Shown: positions 16,585-26,205, numbered from the stretch's first letter. The stretch: DNA of 54,208 bases from Clostridia bacterium (GCA_026000945.1 BNZI01000007.1:1-54208); one strand, 5' to 3'. Notes: generated by a model from the letters alone, not told the origin. Translations and numbers: made by a program.

Positions 16585-17886
16585 ATGCAAAAAAAACGGA
16601 AAAACGTTCTAAACATAATGAAAGAATTATTCCATAAAAGACTTTTGGTTTTCATCCTTTGTATGAGTGTATGGTGTAATGGTATACTTAGTTTTGCTGC
16701 ACCTGAAGATATAATCGGTGAAACGTCTACCTCAACCGATTGGGAAGAGGAACAAGATGCCCTTACAGTGGAAGCAGATGTACAACAGCAAGGGCAAGTA
16801 GCAGATTTGGGATTGCTGTCTAGATCTGCAATTCTTATGGAAGCGAGTACTGGTACAACGATTTATGAACAAGATGCAGATTTAGAATTAAATCCTGCTA
16901 GTGTGACAAAAGTAATGACTCTATTGTTAATTTTTGATGCTTTGGCTAGAGGTAGTATACAATTAACTGATGAAGTAGCAACTAGTGAATATGCAAAATC
17001 TATGGGAGGCTCGCAGGTTTTTTTAGAAACAGGAGAAATTCAGACCGTAGAAACTTTAATTAAGTGTATTGTCATTGCTTCTGGAAATGATGCTTCAGTC
17101 GCTATGGCGGAGTTTATTGGTGGAAGTGAAACAGAATTTGTGCGACAAATGAATGAACGAGCTGCAAGTTTAGGAATGCAACATACGCATTTTGTAGATT
17201 GCTGTGGATTAACAGATTCACCAGATCATTATACATCAGCAAGAGATATTGCGCTGATGTCGAGAGAATTGATCACAAAATATCCGGAAATTACAAAATA
17301 CTCAACGATATGGATGGAAACGATTACGCATCGTACAAATCAGGGAAATAAAGATTTTGTTTTATCTAATACGAATAAATTGCTGAAACAGTACCAAGGA
17401 ATAACAGGATTAAAAACTGGTTCAACCAGTATAGCTAAGTATTGTTTATCTGCTACAGCAAAAAAAGATGATTTAGAGATGATTGCTGTAATTATGGCAG
17501 CTCCAGATTATAAAGTACGTTTTAAGGAAGCAGCTCAACTTTTAGACTATGGATATGCGAATTGCCGGATTTACCTTGATGAGAATCCAGGTGATTTAGA
17601 GGTGCAGCAGATTGTTAATGGCGCAAAAGATCAAGTTAAATTGCGTTATGCTAAGCCTTTTTCGTATGTCAGTGTGGGAAATGAAGATTTTTCTCAGATA
17701 GAAAAACAATGGATTTATTCTGAAAAATTGGAAGCTCCAATAGAAGAAGGGAAAAAAGCAGGTAGCTTGGTTTATACTTTAGGGGGAAAAGAAATAGGAA
17801 GTGTAGATATCTTAACAGCGGAAAGTATAGCGAAAGCACAGTACATACACTATGTTCAAAAACTTTGGGATAAGATGCAGTTATAA
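16585..17886 (+). CDS. dacF: D-alanyl-D-alanine carboxypeptidase (DacF/PBP5 type)
   Basis: This low-molecular-weight penicillin-binding protein trims the terminal D-Ala of peptidoglycan stems. A signal sequence (LLVFILCMSVWCNGILSF, then AAPED) is followed by a Peptidase_S11 domain with the active-site serine in ASVTKVMTL, the SGN motif and LKTGSTS. The C-terminal ~110 residues are the PBP5_C-type beta domain, ending in a short amphipathic tail (YIHYVQKLWDKMQL). I choose ATG 16585, preceded closely by GAGGGAG; in-frame ATGs at 16516 and 16573 have weaker sites. The neighbouring amidase also acts on the wall. Confidence 0.9.
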   Translation: MQKKRKNVLNIMKELFHKRLLVFILCMSVWCNGILSFAAPEDIIGETSTSTDWEEEQDALTVEADVQQQGQVADLGLLSRSAILMEASTGTTIYEQDADLELNPASVTKVMTLLLIFDALARGSIQLTDEVATSEYAKSMGGSQVFLETGEIQTVETLIKCIVIASGNDASVAMAEFIGGSETEFVRQMNERAASLGMQHTHFVDCCGLTDSPDHYTSARDIALMSRELITKYPEITKYSTIWMETITHRTNQGNKDFVLSNTNKLLKQYQGITGLKTGSTSIAKYCLSATAKKDDLEMIAVIMAAPDYKVRFKEAAQLLDYGYANCRIYLDENPGDLEVQQIVNGAKDQVKLRYAKPFSYVSVGNEDFSQIEKQWIYSEKLEAPIEEGKKAGSLVYTLGGKEIGSVDILTAESIAKAQYIHYVQKLWDKMQL

Positions 17887-17931
17887 GCATTGACGACTCA
17901 AAAACATAAATAATCATCTGGCTATAAAAAA

Positions 17932-17992
17932 GAATCAGCAGTTCAACGAAAGAAATTGCCTGAAAAAACCGAAAGGACAGTTCTGCTGATTC
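17932..17992 (-). terminator. Terminator of the tRNA gene
   Basis: GAATCAGCAG (17,932-17,941) pairs with CTGCTGATTC (17,983-17,992), a perfect 10-bp stem with a ~41-nt loop. On the minus strand it is followed by TTTTTTAT, fitting termination downstream of tRNA-Thr. It also lies after dacF on the plus strand. Confidence 0.6.
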
Positions 17993-18012
17993 AATTTATT
18001 GAGTCTTTTTAC

Positions 18013-18085
<73 letters not shown>

Positions 18086-18499
18086 AAGATTCAATAATTA
18101 ATATGGTGATATAGTCCTCATCATTTATATTGACGTTAAAATGTGAAGGTCTTTTGCTCAAGACGACTAGCGCCGCTAGTATCAATGAGCTATCTCCGTG
18201 CAACTTACAATTTTATGCCAATTCATCTAGAAGACTTCATTCATTTGATAAAAACTTGTTTATATTAACTGTAATAGTGTAGACGATTAGATAGATTTTG
18301 TCAAGTCAAAATCTGACCTTCATCTATTCGTTGATGGGTGGAGGGAAGTAAAGCCTACCATTCCTACCATTAACTTTTTTATTTCATATCCAATATTGAA
18401 AGTTATGGTTACAAATTGAAATAGCTTAAGAGTTCGTCAGTGGACGTTAGAGTGTCCTATAGAAAATGAGCGTGTATGCCTCCGATTAACTGAATAACG

Positions 18500-18628
18500 T
18501 CGTGAGTTCTACGGTGTTAGCTTGTGGAGAGTTTTCTTTGGGGTATAAGCTCAATGAAGTAGGAATTTAATATTTTTAACTCTACTGAGATATATTTAGG
18601 TACTGCTAAGCAGGTTTGAGTAAGTTAA
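18500..18628. repeat. Conserved leader/IS605-like element, copy A
   Basis: The order CGTGAGTTCTACGGTGTTAG, then TTGTGGAGAGTT, CTCAATGAAGTAGGAATT and finally TTTGAGTAAGTT matches copies at 26,698 and 31,724. This copy carries an extra ~40 bp before the last block. No ORF is nearby on the same strand. The gap 18,086-18,851 otherwise holds no supported gene; CCAGCTCTT and AAGAGCTAGG near 18,651-18,690 form a hairpin. Confidence 0.55.
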
Positions 18629-18851
18629 AAAAACGCTGAATAGGAAAGAACCCAGCTCTTTTGAACTCTTGAAGGACAGAAGAGCTAGGTTTATCCCCAT
18701 AGAATATACGTCATATGCTTTGTATTGATCAGGTTCAGTTTTCAAAAGAGATGTTGTACAAAGTATAAGGCTGCAAATTATAGGATCTGTAGCGTATTCA
18801 ATGGATTTACATACGATTGAGAGATTGCGCTGTTATGTAAGGATGAAAAAT

Positions 18852-19163
18852 TTATTGTGGTTTTTCTAACACAATATACTGTGTTTTCCATTTTTCTAAG
18901 CCTATTCCTACCCAAAAAATATACATCCCAAAAGTAATAATAGATAATAAGTACCATCTTAGCCAAGTACGGGTTAAGTTTACAGGTTTTCCAACAAATT
19001 TCAGACGATGTCCATTAATGATAGTGTGCCTAAGTTTCCATTTTTGTAATAAGCAAAATGCCCATGGAAATGCTAGTCCTAAAGTAGGAATCGTAATGAG
19101 AGCGCATAGCAAGTGAATAAACATGATTTGTGCAACAGTTCCATCAAAGCAAGATTTCTCCAT
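18852..19163 (-). CDS. Small DUF898-like membrane protein
   Basis: The 103-residue protein has two hydrophobic segments (LLCALITIPTLGLAFPWAFC and WYLLSIITFGMYIFWVG). The pattern FDGTVAQ, PTLGLAFPWA and TIINGHRLKFVG fits DUF898/YjgN-type proteins, of unknown function. ATG 19163 has AGAGGGG at about 5 nt; an upstream in-frame start at 19232 lacks a site. A downstream hairpin at about 18,651-18,690 may end the transcript. Confidence 0.75.
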   Translation of the reverse strand: MEKSCFDGTVAQIMFIHLLCALITIPTLGLAFPWAFCLLQKWKLRHTIINGHRLKFVGKPVNLTRTWLRWYLLSIITFGMYIFWVGIGLEKWKTQYIVLEKPQ

Positions 19164-19420
19164 AATTACCCCTCTTAGAATCCAAATTTTTACTATTAGT
19201 CTTATTTTAACATAGCTTAAGGAGATTCGCAATCTACGATAATGGTAAAATAGGTTTTGTTTAAGTTAGTATACTTTCACGACTTAAGCAGACATTCAAT
19301 CTATTTATTTTTAATTTTACTATACATACTTGTTAGAAAAGACTAGAAACGTTGGATTTTATGTTCTAGATTTTCTTTTTTTCTGATAAATATATAAAAA
19401 ATAAGTTTGGGAAATTTCGT

Positions 19421-20770
19421 ATGTCTTTTTTTCTTTCATGGATAGATTCTATCCATAGGATCGTTTGGGGACCTTGGAGTTTACTGCTTTTTATTGGTGT
19501 AGGACTTTTTTATAGCATTCGTTTACATTTTTTTCAGATTCTCCATTTTCCAGTTTGGATAAAAGCGACAATAGGCAGTTTATTTGATTTCAAGTTATCT
19601 AAAAAAAATCGTTCGCCTGCAAGCAAGGAAAGTGAAGAAAAAGGAATTTCGAAATTTCAATCTCTTTGTACCTCTTTGGCAGCTACTTTAGGAACAGGAA
19701 ATATTTCCGGAGTGGCAACAGCTTTAGCGGCAGGAGGACCTGGTGCAATCTTTTGGATGTGGGTTTCTGCCACTTTAGGAATGATGACCATTTATGCAGA
19801 AAATTACTTAGGAATTTTATACCGTTTCCGTAATCAGAAAGGAGAATGGAGCGGAGGAGCAATGACTTATATGGAGAGAGGTTTAGGATGGAAAAAAACC
19901 GCCTCTTTATTTGCTTTTTTTTGTATCTTGGTTTCTTTTGGTATGGGAAATATGGCACAAGCGAATTCGATTAGTATGGCATTAAAAGATATACAAAGAT
20001 GTTCTCCTTGGATTAGTGGGATTGTATTATGTGTGCTGGTGGCTCTTGTCATTTTAGGGGGCGCAAAACGCATTGCTAAAGTTTCAGAACAAATTATTCC
20101 GCTTAGTTCAATTGTTTATGTAGGGTTTTCTTTATTGGTATTGTTTTTTCATGCTTCTGCTATACTACCCAGTTTGAAATGGATTTTAGTGGAAGCGTTT
20201 TCTTTTCGGGCAGTAACAGGAGGAGTAGTTGGGTATAGTGTGCTTCAGGCCATTCAATACGGAGTTTCGCGAGGAGTGTTTTCCAATGAGGCGGGGCTTG
20301 GCAGTTCAGTCATGATTCATATTGGGGCAACGGATACCACACCGAAAATACAAGGAATGTGGGGAATATTAGAGTTATGGTTGGATACAATTGTGATGTG
20401 TACGATTACTGCTTTGGTATTGCTATGCTCAGGAGTTTATGGGAATAGTCAGTTCAATGGTGCTTCTTTGGTTTTACAGGCTTTTCAAGGAACTTTTCAT
20501 TCCGTGGGAACGGTGCTTTTACTGTGTTCAATGTTTATTTTTGCTTTTGCCACTTTGATTGGATGGGCATATATGGGTGGGAAAAGTGTAGAATATCTTT
20601 TTGGAGAAAAAGGACTGTTGCCTTATCATCTTTTGTTCTTATTTTTTATTGTGCTAGGCAGTGTAATGGAATTAGACTTGGTATGGAAGCTTGCAGATAT
20701 TTTTAATGGATTGATGGCGATTCCAAACTTAATTGCTCTCATTTTATTACATAAGCAAGTTAAGGTATAA
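19421..20770 (+). CDS. Sodium:alanine (AGCS) amino-acid symporter
   Basis: This 449-residue transporter has about ten hydrophobic segments. It carries the AGCS signature around residues 83-120 (SLAATLGTGNISGVATALAA, then GGPGAIFWMWVSA). NEAGLGSSVMIHIGATDTTP is another conserved block. The family takes up alanine, glycine or related amino acids with Na+. A short GGGA site lies upstream of ATG 19421. It appears to be monocistronic; a repeat array begins 13 bp after the stop and may act on its mRNA 3' end. Confidence 0.92.
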   Translation: MSFFLSWIDSIHRIVWGPWSLLLFIGVGLFYSIRLHFFQILHFPVWIKATIGSLFDFKLSKKNRSPASKESEEKGISKFQSLCTSLAATLGTGNISGVATALAAGGPGAIFWMWVSATLGMMTIYAENYLGILYRFRNQKGEWSGGAMTYMERGLGWKKTASLFAFFCILVSFGMGNMAQANSISMALKDIQRCSPWISGIVLCVLVALVILGGAKRIAKVSEQIIPLSSIVYVGFSLLVLFFHASAILPSLKWILVEAFSFRAVTGGVVGYSVLQAIQYGVSRGVFSNEAGLGSSVMIHIGATDTTPKIQGMWGILELWLDTIVMCTITALVLLCSGVYGNSQFNGASLVLQAFQGTFHSVGTVLLLCSMFIFAFATLIGWAYMGGKSVEYLFGEKGLLPYHLLFLFFIVLGSVMELDLVWKLADIFNGLMAIPNLIALILLHKQVKV

Positions 20771-20782
20771 TCAGTACAAAAC

Positions 20783-21390
20783 ACTTATCATACCGTTGAT
20801 GCACACAATTTGATTAGGAAGATGATGTGCGAAGCACATTCAAATTGGTGCGGCCATGATTGACTTTGTCATCATGGTATATAAGCAAAACGTTTATTAT
20901 ACCGTTTATGCACACAATTTGATTAGGAAGATGATGTGCGAAGCACATTCAAATTGGTGCGGCCATGATTGACTTTGTCATCATGGTATAATAAGCAAAA
21001 ACGTTTATTATACCATTTATACACACAATTTGATTAGAAAGATGATGTGCGAAGCACATTCAAATTGATTATACCATGGAAGTTTACCACGTTACCAAGT
21101 CGCTCTAATCACCATAAGTTCAAGAGCGACTTGGTACCTGATCGCTTCAGCTTAATCAGCAGTAGAGAAAAACTCCTGCTGATTAAGCTTCAGTTGATGC
21201 ACACGGTTACGTAAAGAATTTGCTCACATACGTTCGCCGTAATCGGCGCAACTATGATTTACTTCGTAATCAACGGTATAATAAACAAAAAACGTTTATT
21301 ATACCGTTGATGCACACAATTTGATTAGGAAGATGATGTGGCGAAGCACACTCAAATTGGCGCAACCATGATTACGAAGTTAATCATGGT
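20783..21390. repeat. Family 3 structured repeat array (five units plus insert)
   Basis: Units start near 20,791, 20,900 and 21,011 (spacing 109 and 111 bp; the third is truncated), then a type B unit near 21,190 and a type A unit near 21,300. A type A unit reads ACCGTTTATGCACACAATTT and folds as a branched structure. An outer stem TTATTATACC/GGTATAATAA encloses two arms: CAATTTGA/TCAAATTG capped by ATGTGC-GAA-GCACAT, and CCATGAT/ATCATGG. The two-hairpin element (21,095-21,190) is inserted between units. There is no coding capacity in the gap. Confidence 0.85.
21095..21190. repeat. Two-hairpin element, copy 2
   Basis: Hairpin 1 pairs ACCAAGTCGCTC with GAGCGACTTGGT (12 bp). After ACCTGATCGCTTC, hairpin 2 pairs AGCTTAATCAGCAG (21,149-21,162) with CTGCTGATTAAGCT (21,176-21,189), a perfect 14-bp stem. 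The linker and the GAAAAAC loop match copy 1 near 3,200, but the stems differ. Confidence 0.75.
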
Positions 21391-21852
21391 TTATATAGAA
21401 TGTATTTCTATGCTTCCTTGGACATAATCGGTGGAAGTAAGCTCTAGTTTTCCATTTTCCATTTTCGAAGTTTTTGATGTGGTCAGCTTAATTTGAATAA
21501 AAACAGAGTCGGATGGAAGGGCATATTTTGCATAAGCTTCAGGTAATTTTTCTTTATATAAGGCAGCCAATTCTGTATTTTCTTGGGCGGATACTGCTCC
21601 GATGATATGGGCAAGACCAGTAATTTTCATTGAACCGGTGCAAAGTGCAATATTGGGATTTTTTTCAATTTGTATAAATTTAAGTGCTGTAGGACGTTTT
21701 ACGGAAGCAAAGTATAAATTATCCTGGAAGGAGATCACGGTAACGGTTCGAGAAGTTACGTAGTCGTCTAAAGAAGTGGAAAGTACGATGTTCGTTCCTT
21801 TTTCAAATTGGGATAAAAGTTGTTGTTTTTGTGCTAAAACTTGCTCATTCAT
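21391..21852 (-). CDS. Pyridoxamine 5'-phosphate oxidase-like (flavin split-barrel) protein
   Basis: The 153-residue protein fits the small pyridoxamine-phosphate-oxidase-like split-barrel group. NIVLSTSLDDYVTSRTVTVI begins the barrel, and FASVKRPTALKFIQIEKNPNI and LCTGSMKITGLAHIIG follow in the family's order. Such proteins bind FMN, F420 or heme; this one cannot be assigned to a cofactor. AAAGG precedes the ATG. It lies 44 nt downstream of galU on the same strand and is probably co-transcribed with it. Confidence 0.8.
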   Translation of the reverse strand: MNEQVLAQKQQLLSQFEKGTNIVLSTSLDDYVTSRTVTVISFQDNLYFASVKRPTALKFIQIEKNPNIALCTGSMKITGLAHIIGAVSAQENTELAALYKEKLPEAYAKYALPSDSVFIQIKLTTSKTSKMENGKLELTSTDYVQGSIEIHSI

Positions 21853-21896
21853 TTTTTCTTTACCTTTCTTATGCTCAAGAGAGTTTGCATTTATTT

Positions 21897-22793
21897 TTAA
21901 CTCATACTTTGAGCTAATTCTTTCAAATAGGTGGTTACTTTGTCATGTAAGTCTTTTCGGTCTAAGGCAAAATCTATGGTAGCTTTAATAAAGCCGAATT
22001 TATCCCCAACATCATAACGGATGCCATCAAAATGGTAAGAGTAAACAGAATGTTTAATCATGAGTCGACGAATAGCATCAGTGAGCTGAATTTCTCCTCC
22101 TGCGCCTGCTTCTTGATCTTCTAAAAAAGAAAAAATCTCTGGATCTAAAATATAGCGACCTAAAACAGCTAAATTGCTTGGAGCATGATGTTGATCTGGT
22201 TTTTCTATCATATCAAATAATTTAGTTAATTTTCCCTCACTAGGGTAGTCCTTAGAGGGAGCGACTATGCCGTATTTATGCACTTGGCTAAGATCAATTT
22301 CTTGTACGCCGACAATGGAAGATGCTACTTCTTCATAAGCATTCATCAGTTGTTTTAGTGCGGGCTTCCCCTTTTTGTTAATGACTACATCATCGCCAAG
22401 CAAAACAGCAAACGGCTCATTGCCGATGAAAGATTTGGCACAAAGTATAGCATGTCCAAGTCCTTTTGGTTCTTTTTGGCGTACATAGTAAATGTTTGCC
22501 ATGTGGGCAATAGCGTCAATCATTTCTGCTTCAGCGAGTTTGTTAGATTCATAAAGTCTGGCTTCTAGCTCATAATTTTTATCAAAATGGTTTTCCATGC
22601 AGTGTTTATTGGCATTGGTAATAATCAAAATTTCTTCTATCCCACTTTCACTAGCCTCTTCAACGATATATTGAATAGTGGGAATATCCACAATAGGAAG
22701 CATCTCTTTAGGCAATGCTTTAGTAGCAGGTAAAAAACGGGTACCTAGACCGGCAGCAGGAATAACTGCTTTTTTAATCTGCGTTTTTTTCAT
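21897..22793 (-). CDS. galU: UTP-glucose-1-phosphate uridylyltransferase
   Basis: GalU makes UDP-glucose from UTP and glucose-1-phosphate for envelope polysaccharides and glycolipids. The nucleotide-binding start is IPAAGLGTRFLPATKALPKE. Further conserved parts are AILCAKSFIGNEPFAVLLGD, GLGHAI and the C-terminal RYDVGDKFGFIKAT. The 298-residue length is standard. GAGGA precedes the ATG. It is divergent from rmlABD and separated from it by a MITE-containing region. Confidence 0.95.
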   Translation of the reverse strand: MKKTQIKKAVIPAAGLGTRFLPATKALPKEMLPIVDIPTIQYIVEEASESGIEEILIITNANKHCMENHFDKNYELEARLYESNKLAEAEMIDAIAHMANIYYVRQKEPKGLGHAILCAKSFIGNEPFAVLLGDDVVINKKGKPALKQLMNAYEEVASSIVGVQEIDLSQVHKYGIVAPSKDYPSEGKLTKLFDMIEKPDQHHAPSNLAVLGRYILDPEIFSFLEDQEAGAGGEIQLTDAIRRLMIKHSVYSYHFDGIRYDVGDKFGFIKATIDFALDRKDLHDKVTTYLKELAQSMS

Positions 22794-22861
22794 GAATTTG
22801 TCCTCAAATATAGAAAAAATATAGAAATATGAACAGAAACTTAAATCGAGTGTCTTAACGT

Positions 22862-23034
22862 GTTAAGAACCTGTGAGATCTTCCACGATGGATAAAATAA
22901 TACGATCGTTTTTTCTCTTATCTGGAGAGATTCCTCGAACTATCTCCAGTATTTGAAGGAATTTCTTCGTATTAGGAGAAATAATACACATAAAATTCTT
23001 CTTATTCTGCGATATTAAACAAGTTTTAGATTGC
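22862..23034. mobile_element. Family 1 MITE, diverged, inverted
   Basis: The reverse complement begins CTAAAACTTGTTTAATATCG, continues AAGAAGAATTTTATGTGTAT and CCTTCAAATACTGGAGATAG, and matches the 7751 element in order. The opposite end is AAGAACCTGTGAGATC. It occupies much of the galU-rmlA divergent region (22,794-23,237), which has no gene. Confidence 0.6.
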
Positions 23035-23098
23035 AAATGAGGTAATCATAAGCAGATGGGATAATCATAACAATAAGAGAAGAAAATGTAAAGTAAGA

Positions 23099-23127
23099 TT
23101 GTCAAAAATTCTTTGCTATGATATAGT
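23099..23127 (+). promoter_or_regulatory. Sigma-A type promoter for rmlABD
   Basis: TTGTCA (23,099-23,104) and TATAGT (23,122-23,127) are separated by 17 bp. The predicted start of transcription leaves a ~100-nt leader before rmlA. Confidence 0.7.
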
Positions 23128-23237
23128 CATGTAAAATGAATTAAAATCAGCAATTAAGTAAGTAGGCACTCTGACGCTTGATCAGTGTATGAGATCAGTG
23201 ATAGGCGATTAAACGAAAATGCATTAAAGGAGAAAAT

Positions 23238-24125
23238 ATGAAAGGAATTATCCTGGCGGGAGGAAGCGGAACTAGATTGTATCCGCTGACGAAGGTGACT
23301 TCAAAACAATTGTTACCCATCTATGACAAGCCAATGATTTACTATCCTCTTTCTGTATTGATGAATGCGGGTATTCAAGATATTTTAATTATTTCTACCC
23401 CAGAGGATACCCCAAGGTTTCAATCTTTATTCGGAGATGGAAAACAATTTGGTTTGCGTTTGTCCTATCAAGTACAGCCGAGTCCGGATGGTTTGGCGCA
23501 AGCGTTTATTTTAGGAGAAGAATTTATTGGAAATGATTCTGTAGCAATGATTTTAGGGGATAATATTTTCCATGGTCATGGCTTAGAGAAGCATTTGGCA
23601 GATGCGGCAAAACGAATCAAAGAGGGAATATCTACAATTTTCGGTTTTTACGTTCATGATCCAGAGCGTTTTGGTATCGTGGAATTTGACCAAGATAAAA
23701 AGGTCATTTCATTAGAAGAAAAGCCACAAAATCCAAAATCAAATTATTGCGTGACAGGTTTGTATTTTTATGATAATCGTGTTGTGGAATATGCAAAATC
23801 TTTAAAGCCATCTGCACGAAATGAGTTAGAAATCACAGATTTAAATCGTATTTATTTAGAAAAACAAAAATTAGAGGTAACTATATTAGGTCAAGGTTTT
23901 ACTTGGTTAGATACAGGTACTCATCAAGCTTTACTAGATGCTACAAATTTTGTAGCCATGATGGAAAAATATCAAAACCGTAAAATTGCCTGTTTAGAGG
24001 AAATTTCCTATACGAAAGGCTGGATTAGTCAAAATGAACTGAAAGTAGCCTATGAAGTATTGAAAAAGAACGAATATGGAGAATACTTAAAGAAAATTTT
24101 AGATGGAAAATATGTAGATATGTAA
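23238..24125 (+). CDS. rmlA: Glucose-1-phosphate thymidylyltransferase
   Basis: RmlA (RfbA) makes dTDP-glucose, the first step to dTDP-L-rhamnose. The N-terminal nucleotide-binding motif is [20 protein letters not shown], followed by [16 protein letters not shown] and the metal-binding [30 protein letters not shown] and [14 protein letters not shown] are typical RmlA blocks. The 295-residue length is standard. AAAGGAG precedes the ATG by 5 nt. rmlB follows after 48 nt. Confidence 0.97.
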   Translation: MKGIILAGGSGTRLYPLTKVTSKQLLPIYDKPMIYYPLSVLMNAGIQDILIISTPEDTPRFQSLFGDGKQFGLRLSYQVQPSPDGLAQAFILGEEFIGNDSVAMILGDNIFHGHGLEKHLADAAKRIKEGISTIFGFYVHDPERFGIVEFDQDKKVISLEEKPQNPKSNYCVTGLYFYDNRVVEYAKSLKPSARNELEITDLNRIYLEKQKLEVTILGQGFTWLDTGTHQALLDATNFVAMMEKYQNRKIACLEEISYTKGWISQNELKVAYEVLKKNEYGEYLKKILDGKYVDM

Positions 24126-24173
24126 CTTGATTTCGCCTAGTGTGGTGATTAATCTTATATTTGGGAGAAAAGG

Positions 24174-25190
24174 ATGAAGATATTAGTTACGGGTGGAGCA
24201 GGTTTTATTGGAGGGAATTTCGTACATTATTGGTTGCAGAATCATCCAGAAGATCAATTAATTAATTTAGATTTATTGACTTACGCTGGAAATTTAGAGA
24301 CGTTAAAAACAATAGAGACCTTACCTAATTATCAATTTGTTCAAGGAGATATTGCAGATAGGGACACGGTATTTACCCTTTTTGAACGGGAAAAACCGGA
24401 TGTTGTAGTCAATTTTGCTGCGGAAAGTCATGTAGATCGTTCTATTAAAGACCCAGAAAGTTTTTTGCGAACGAATGTCTTAGGTACAATGGTTTTATTG
24501 GAAGCTTCAAAAGCTTATCCGGTGAAACGCTATCACCAAATTTCAACGGATGAAGTTTACGGAGATTTACCTCTAGAAAGAAAAGATCTGTTTTTTACTG
24601 AGCAAACACCTTTGCACACTTCCAGTCCATATTCTGCAAGTAAAGCAAGTGCGGATTTACTTGTGCAGGCATACCATAGGACTTATGGATTGCCTGTGAC
24701 GATTTCTCGTTGCTCTAATAATTACGGACCTTATCATTTTCCGGAAAAATTAATTCCTTTAATGATCATTAGGGCTTTAAACCATGAAAAACTACCAATA
24801 TACGGAAAGGGAGACAACGTTCGAGATTGGTTACATGTAGAAGACCACTGCCGGGCAATTGAAAAAATCTTGAAGGAAGGAAAAGAAGGGGAAGTCTATA
24901 ATATAGGTGGGCACAATGAACGGACAAACTTACAAGTGGTGAAAGCTATTTTAAAGACTTTAGATCGACCTGAATCTTTAATTTCTTTTGTTACCGACCG
25001 TTTAGGTCACGATCGGCGTTATGCGATTGACCCGACAAAAATTGAACAAGAGTTGGGCTGGAAGCCAAGATATAATTTTGACACAGGCTTACAGCAAACA
25101 GTTGCATGGTATTTATCAAACAAAGATTGGTGGGGTAATATTTTAACGGGTGAATACCGAGAATATATCAAAGAAACTTATACTGTGTAG
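24174..25190 (+). CDS. rmlB: dTDP-glucose 4,6-dehydratase
   Basis: RmlB converts dTDP-glucose to dTDP-4-keto-6-deoxyglucose with bound NAD+. The extended SDR fold shows VTGGAGFIGGNFVHYW, FAAESHVDRSI, the catalytic STDEVYGDL and the Tyr/Lys pair in YSASKASAD. VRDWLHVEDHCRAI and YNIGGHNERTN are family hallmarks. The 338-residue length is standard. GGGAGAAAAGG precedes the ATG. It lies between rmlA and rmlD. Confidence 0.97.
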   Translation: MKILVTGGAGFIGGNFVHYWLQNHPEDQLINLDLLTYAGNLETLKTIETLPNYQFVQGDIADRDTVFTLFEREKPDVVVNFAAESHVDRSIKDPESFLRTNVLGTMVLLEASKAYPVKRYHQISTDEVYGDLPLERKDLFFTEQTPLHTSSPYSASKASADLLVQAYHRTYGLPVTISRCSNNYGPYHFPEKLIPLMIIRALNHEKLPIYGKGDNVRDWLHVEDHCRAIEKILKEGKEGEVYNIGGHNERTNLQVVKAILKTLDRPESLISFVTDRLGHDRRYAIDPTKIEQELGWKPRYNFDTGLQQTVAWYLSNKDWWGNILTGEYREYIKETYTV

Positions 25191-25356
25191 TAGAATAGGT
25201 CTAGTTATTCACACAGGGAAGATATTTGATCTATAGTTTGTGGATACTTTTTGAAATATTTTTAGTATTTTGTATCGCATCGTCCTATCTTATAAAAATA
25301 TATACAAATTTTTTATTCAACGAGTTTAAATAGTTTTGGAGGGAGTTGAAAATAAA

Positions 25357-26205
25357 ATGAGAATTTTAGTCACTGGAGCAAACGGGCAACTAGGGCATGA
25401 TGTAGTCGTACAGGGAAAAAAACAAGGCTTAGATATTATTGGAGTAGATATAGAAGATATGGATATTCGAGATGATAAGCAGGTGCAAAAAGTTTTAAAA
25501 TCTTCAAATGCTCAGGCAGTGATTCATTGTGCCGCTTATACTGCTGTAGATGCGGCGGAGGACAATGCAGAGCTTTGTTATCAAATCAATAGTGAAGGTA
25601 CAAAGAATATTGCACGTATTTGTAAAGAATTGAATATCAAGCTGTTGTATATCAGTACAGATTATGTATTTAATGGCGAAGGTAGTGATCCTTGGCAAGA
25701 AGATGACTTGCGAGATCCGATTAATACATATGGTAAAGCAAAATGTGAGGGAGAATTAGCGGTAGAAAAATATTTAAATCAATATTTTATCGTAAGGATT
25801 GCTTGGGTTTTTGGAAAAAATGGAACAAACTTTGTAAAAACTATGCTAAATTTAGCGAAAACAAAAGATAGTATCAGTGTAGTTTCGGATCAGATCGGTT
25901 CACCTACTTACACGGTAGATTTGTCAGTTTTACTGTTGGAAATGATTCAAAGTGAGCATTATGGTCATTATCATGTGACGAATGAGGGGATTTGCAGTTG
26001 GTATGAATTTGCCGTAGAAATTTTTCGACAGGCAAAGCAAGAAGTAGAAGTGATACCGATAGATAGCAGTCAGTTTCCAACAAAAGCAAAGAGACCGCAC
26101 AATAGCCGTATGTCAAAAGTGAAGTTAGATAAGCAAGGCTTTAAGCGGTTGCCAGATTGGAAAGATGCTTTAAAAAGGTATTTAGATGAATGTTTATCTG
26201 ATTAA
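25357..26205 (+). CDS. rmlD: dTDP-4-dehydrorhamnose reductase
   Basis: RmlD performs the final NAD(P)H reduction to dTDP-L-rhamnose. The motifs are ILVTGANGQLGHDVV, HCAAYTAVDAAEDN, STDYVFNGEG and the Tyr/Lys pair in TYGKAKCEGE. ATG 25357 has GGAGGGAG 11 nt upstream; a TTG at 25336 lies before that site. The 282-residue length is typical. A gap of 166 nt separates it from rmlB. The C3/C5 epimerase gene rmlC, normally in this set, is not in the window. Confidence 0.96.
   Translation: MRILVTGANGQLGHDVVVQGKKQGLDIIGVDIEDMDIRDDKQVQKVLKSSNAQAVIHCAAYTAVDAAEDNAELCYQINSEGTKNIARICKELNIKLLYISTDYVFNGEGSDPWQEDDLRDPINTYGKAKCEGELAVEKYLNQYFIVRIAWVFGKNGTNFVKTMLNLAKTKDSISVVSDQIGSPTYTVDLSVLLLEMIQSEHYGHYHVTNEGICSWYEFAVEIFRQAKQEVEVIPIDSSQFPTKAKRPHNSRMSKVKLDKQGFKRLPDWKDALKRYLDECLSD

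Noticed and set aside
20783..21390. Possible CRISPR array
   Set aside because: The units are ~110 bp, nearly identical along their full length, and contain no short repeat/unique spacer alternation; no cas genes are present.
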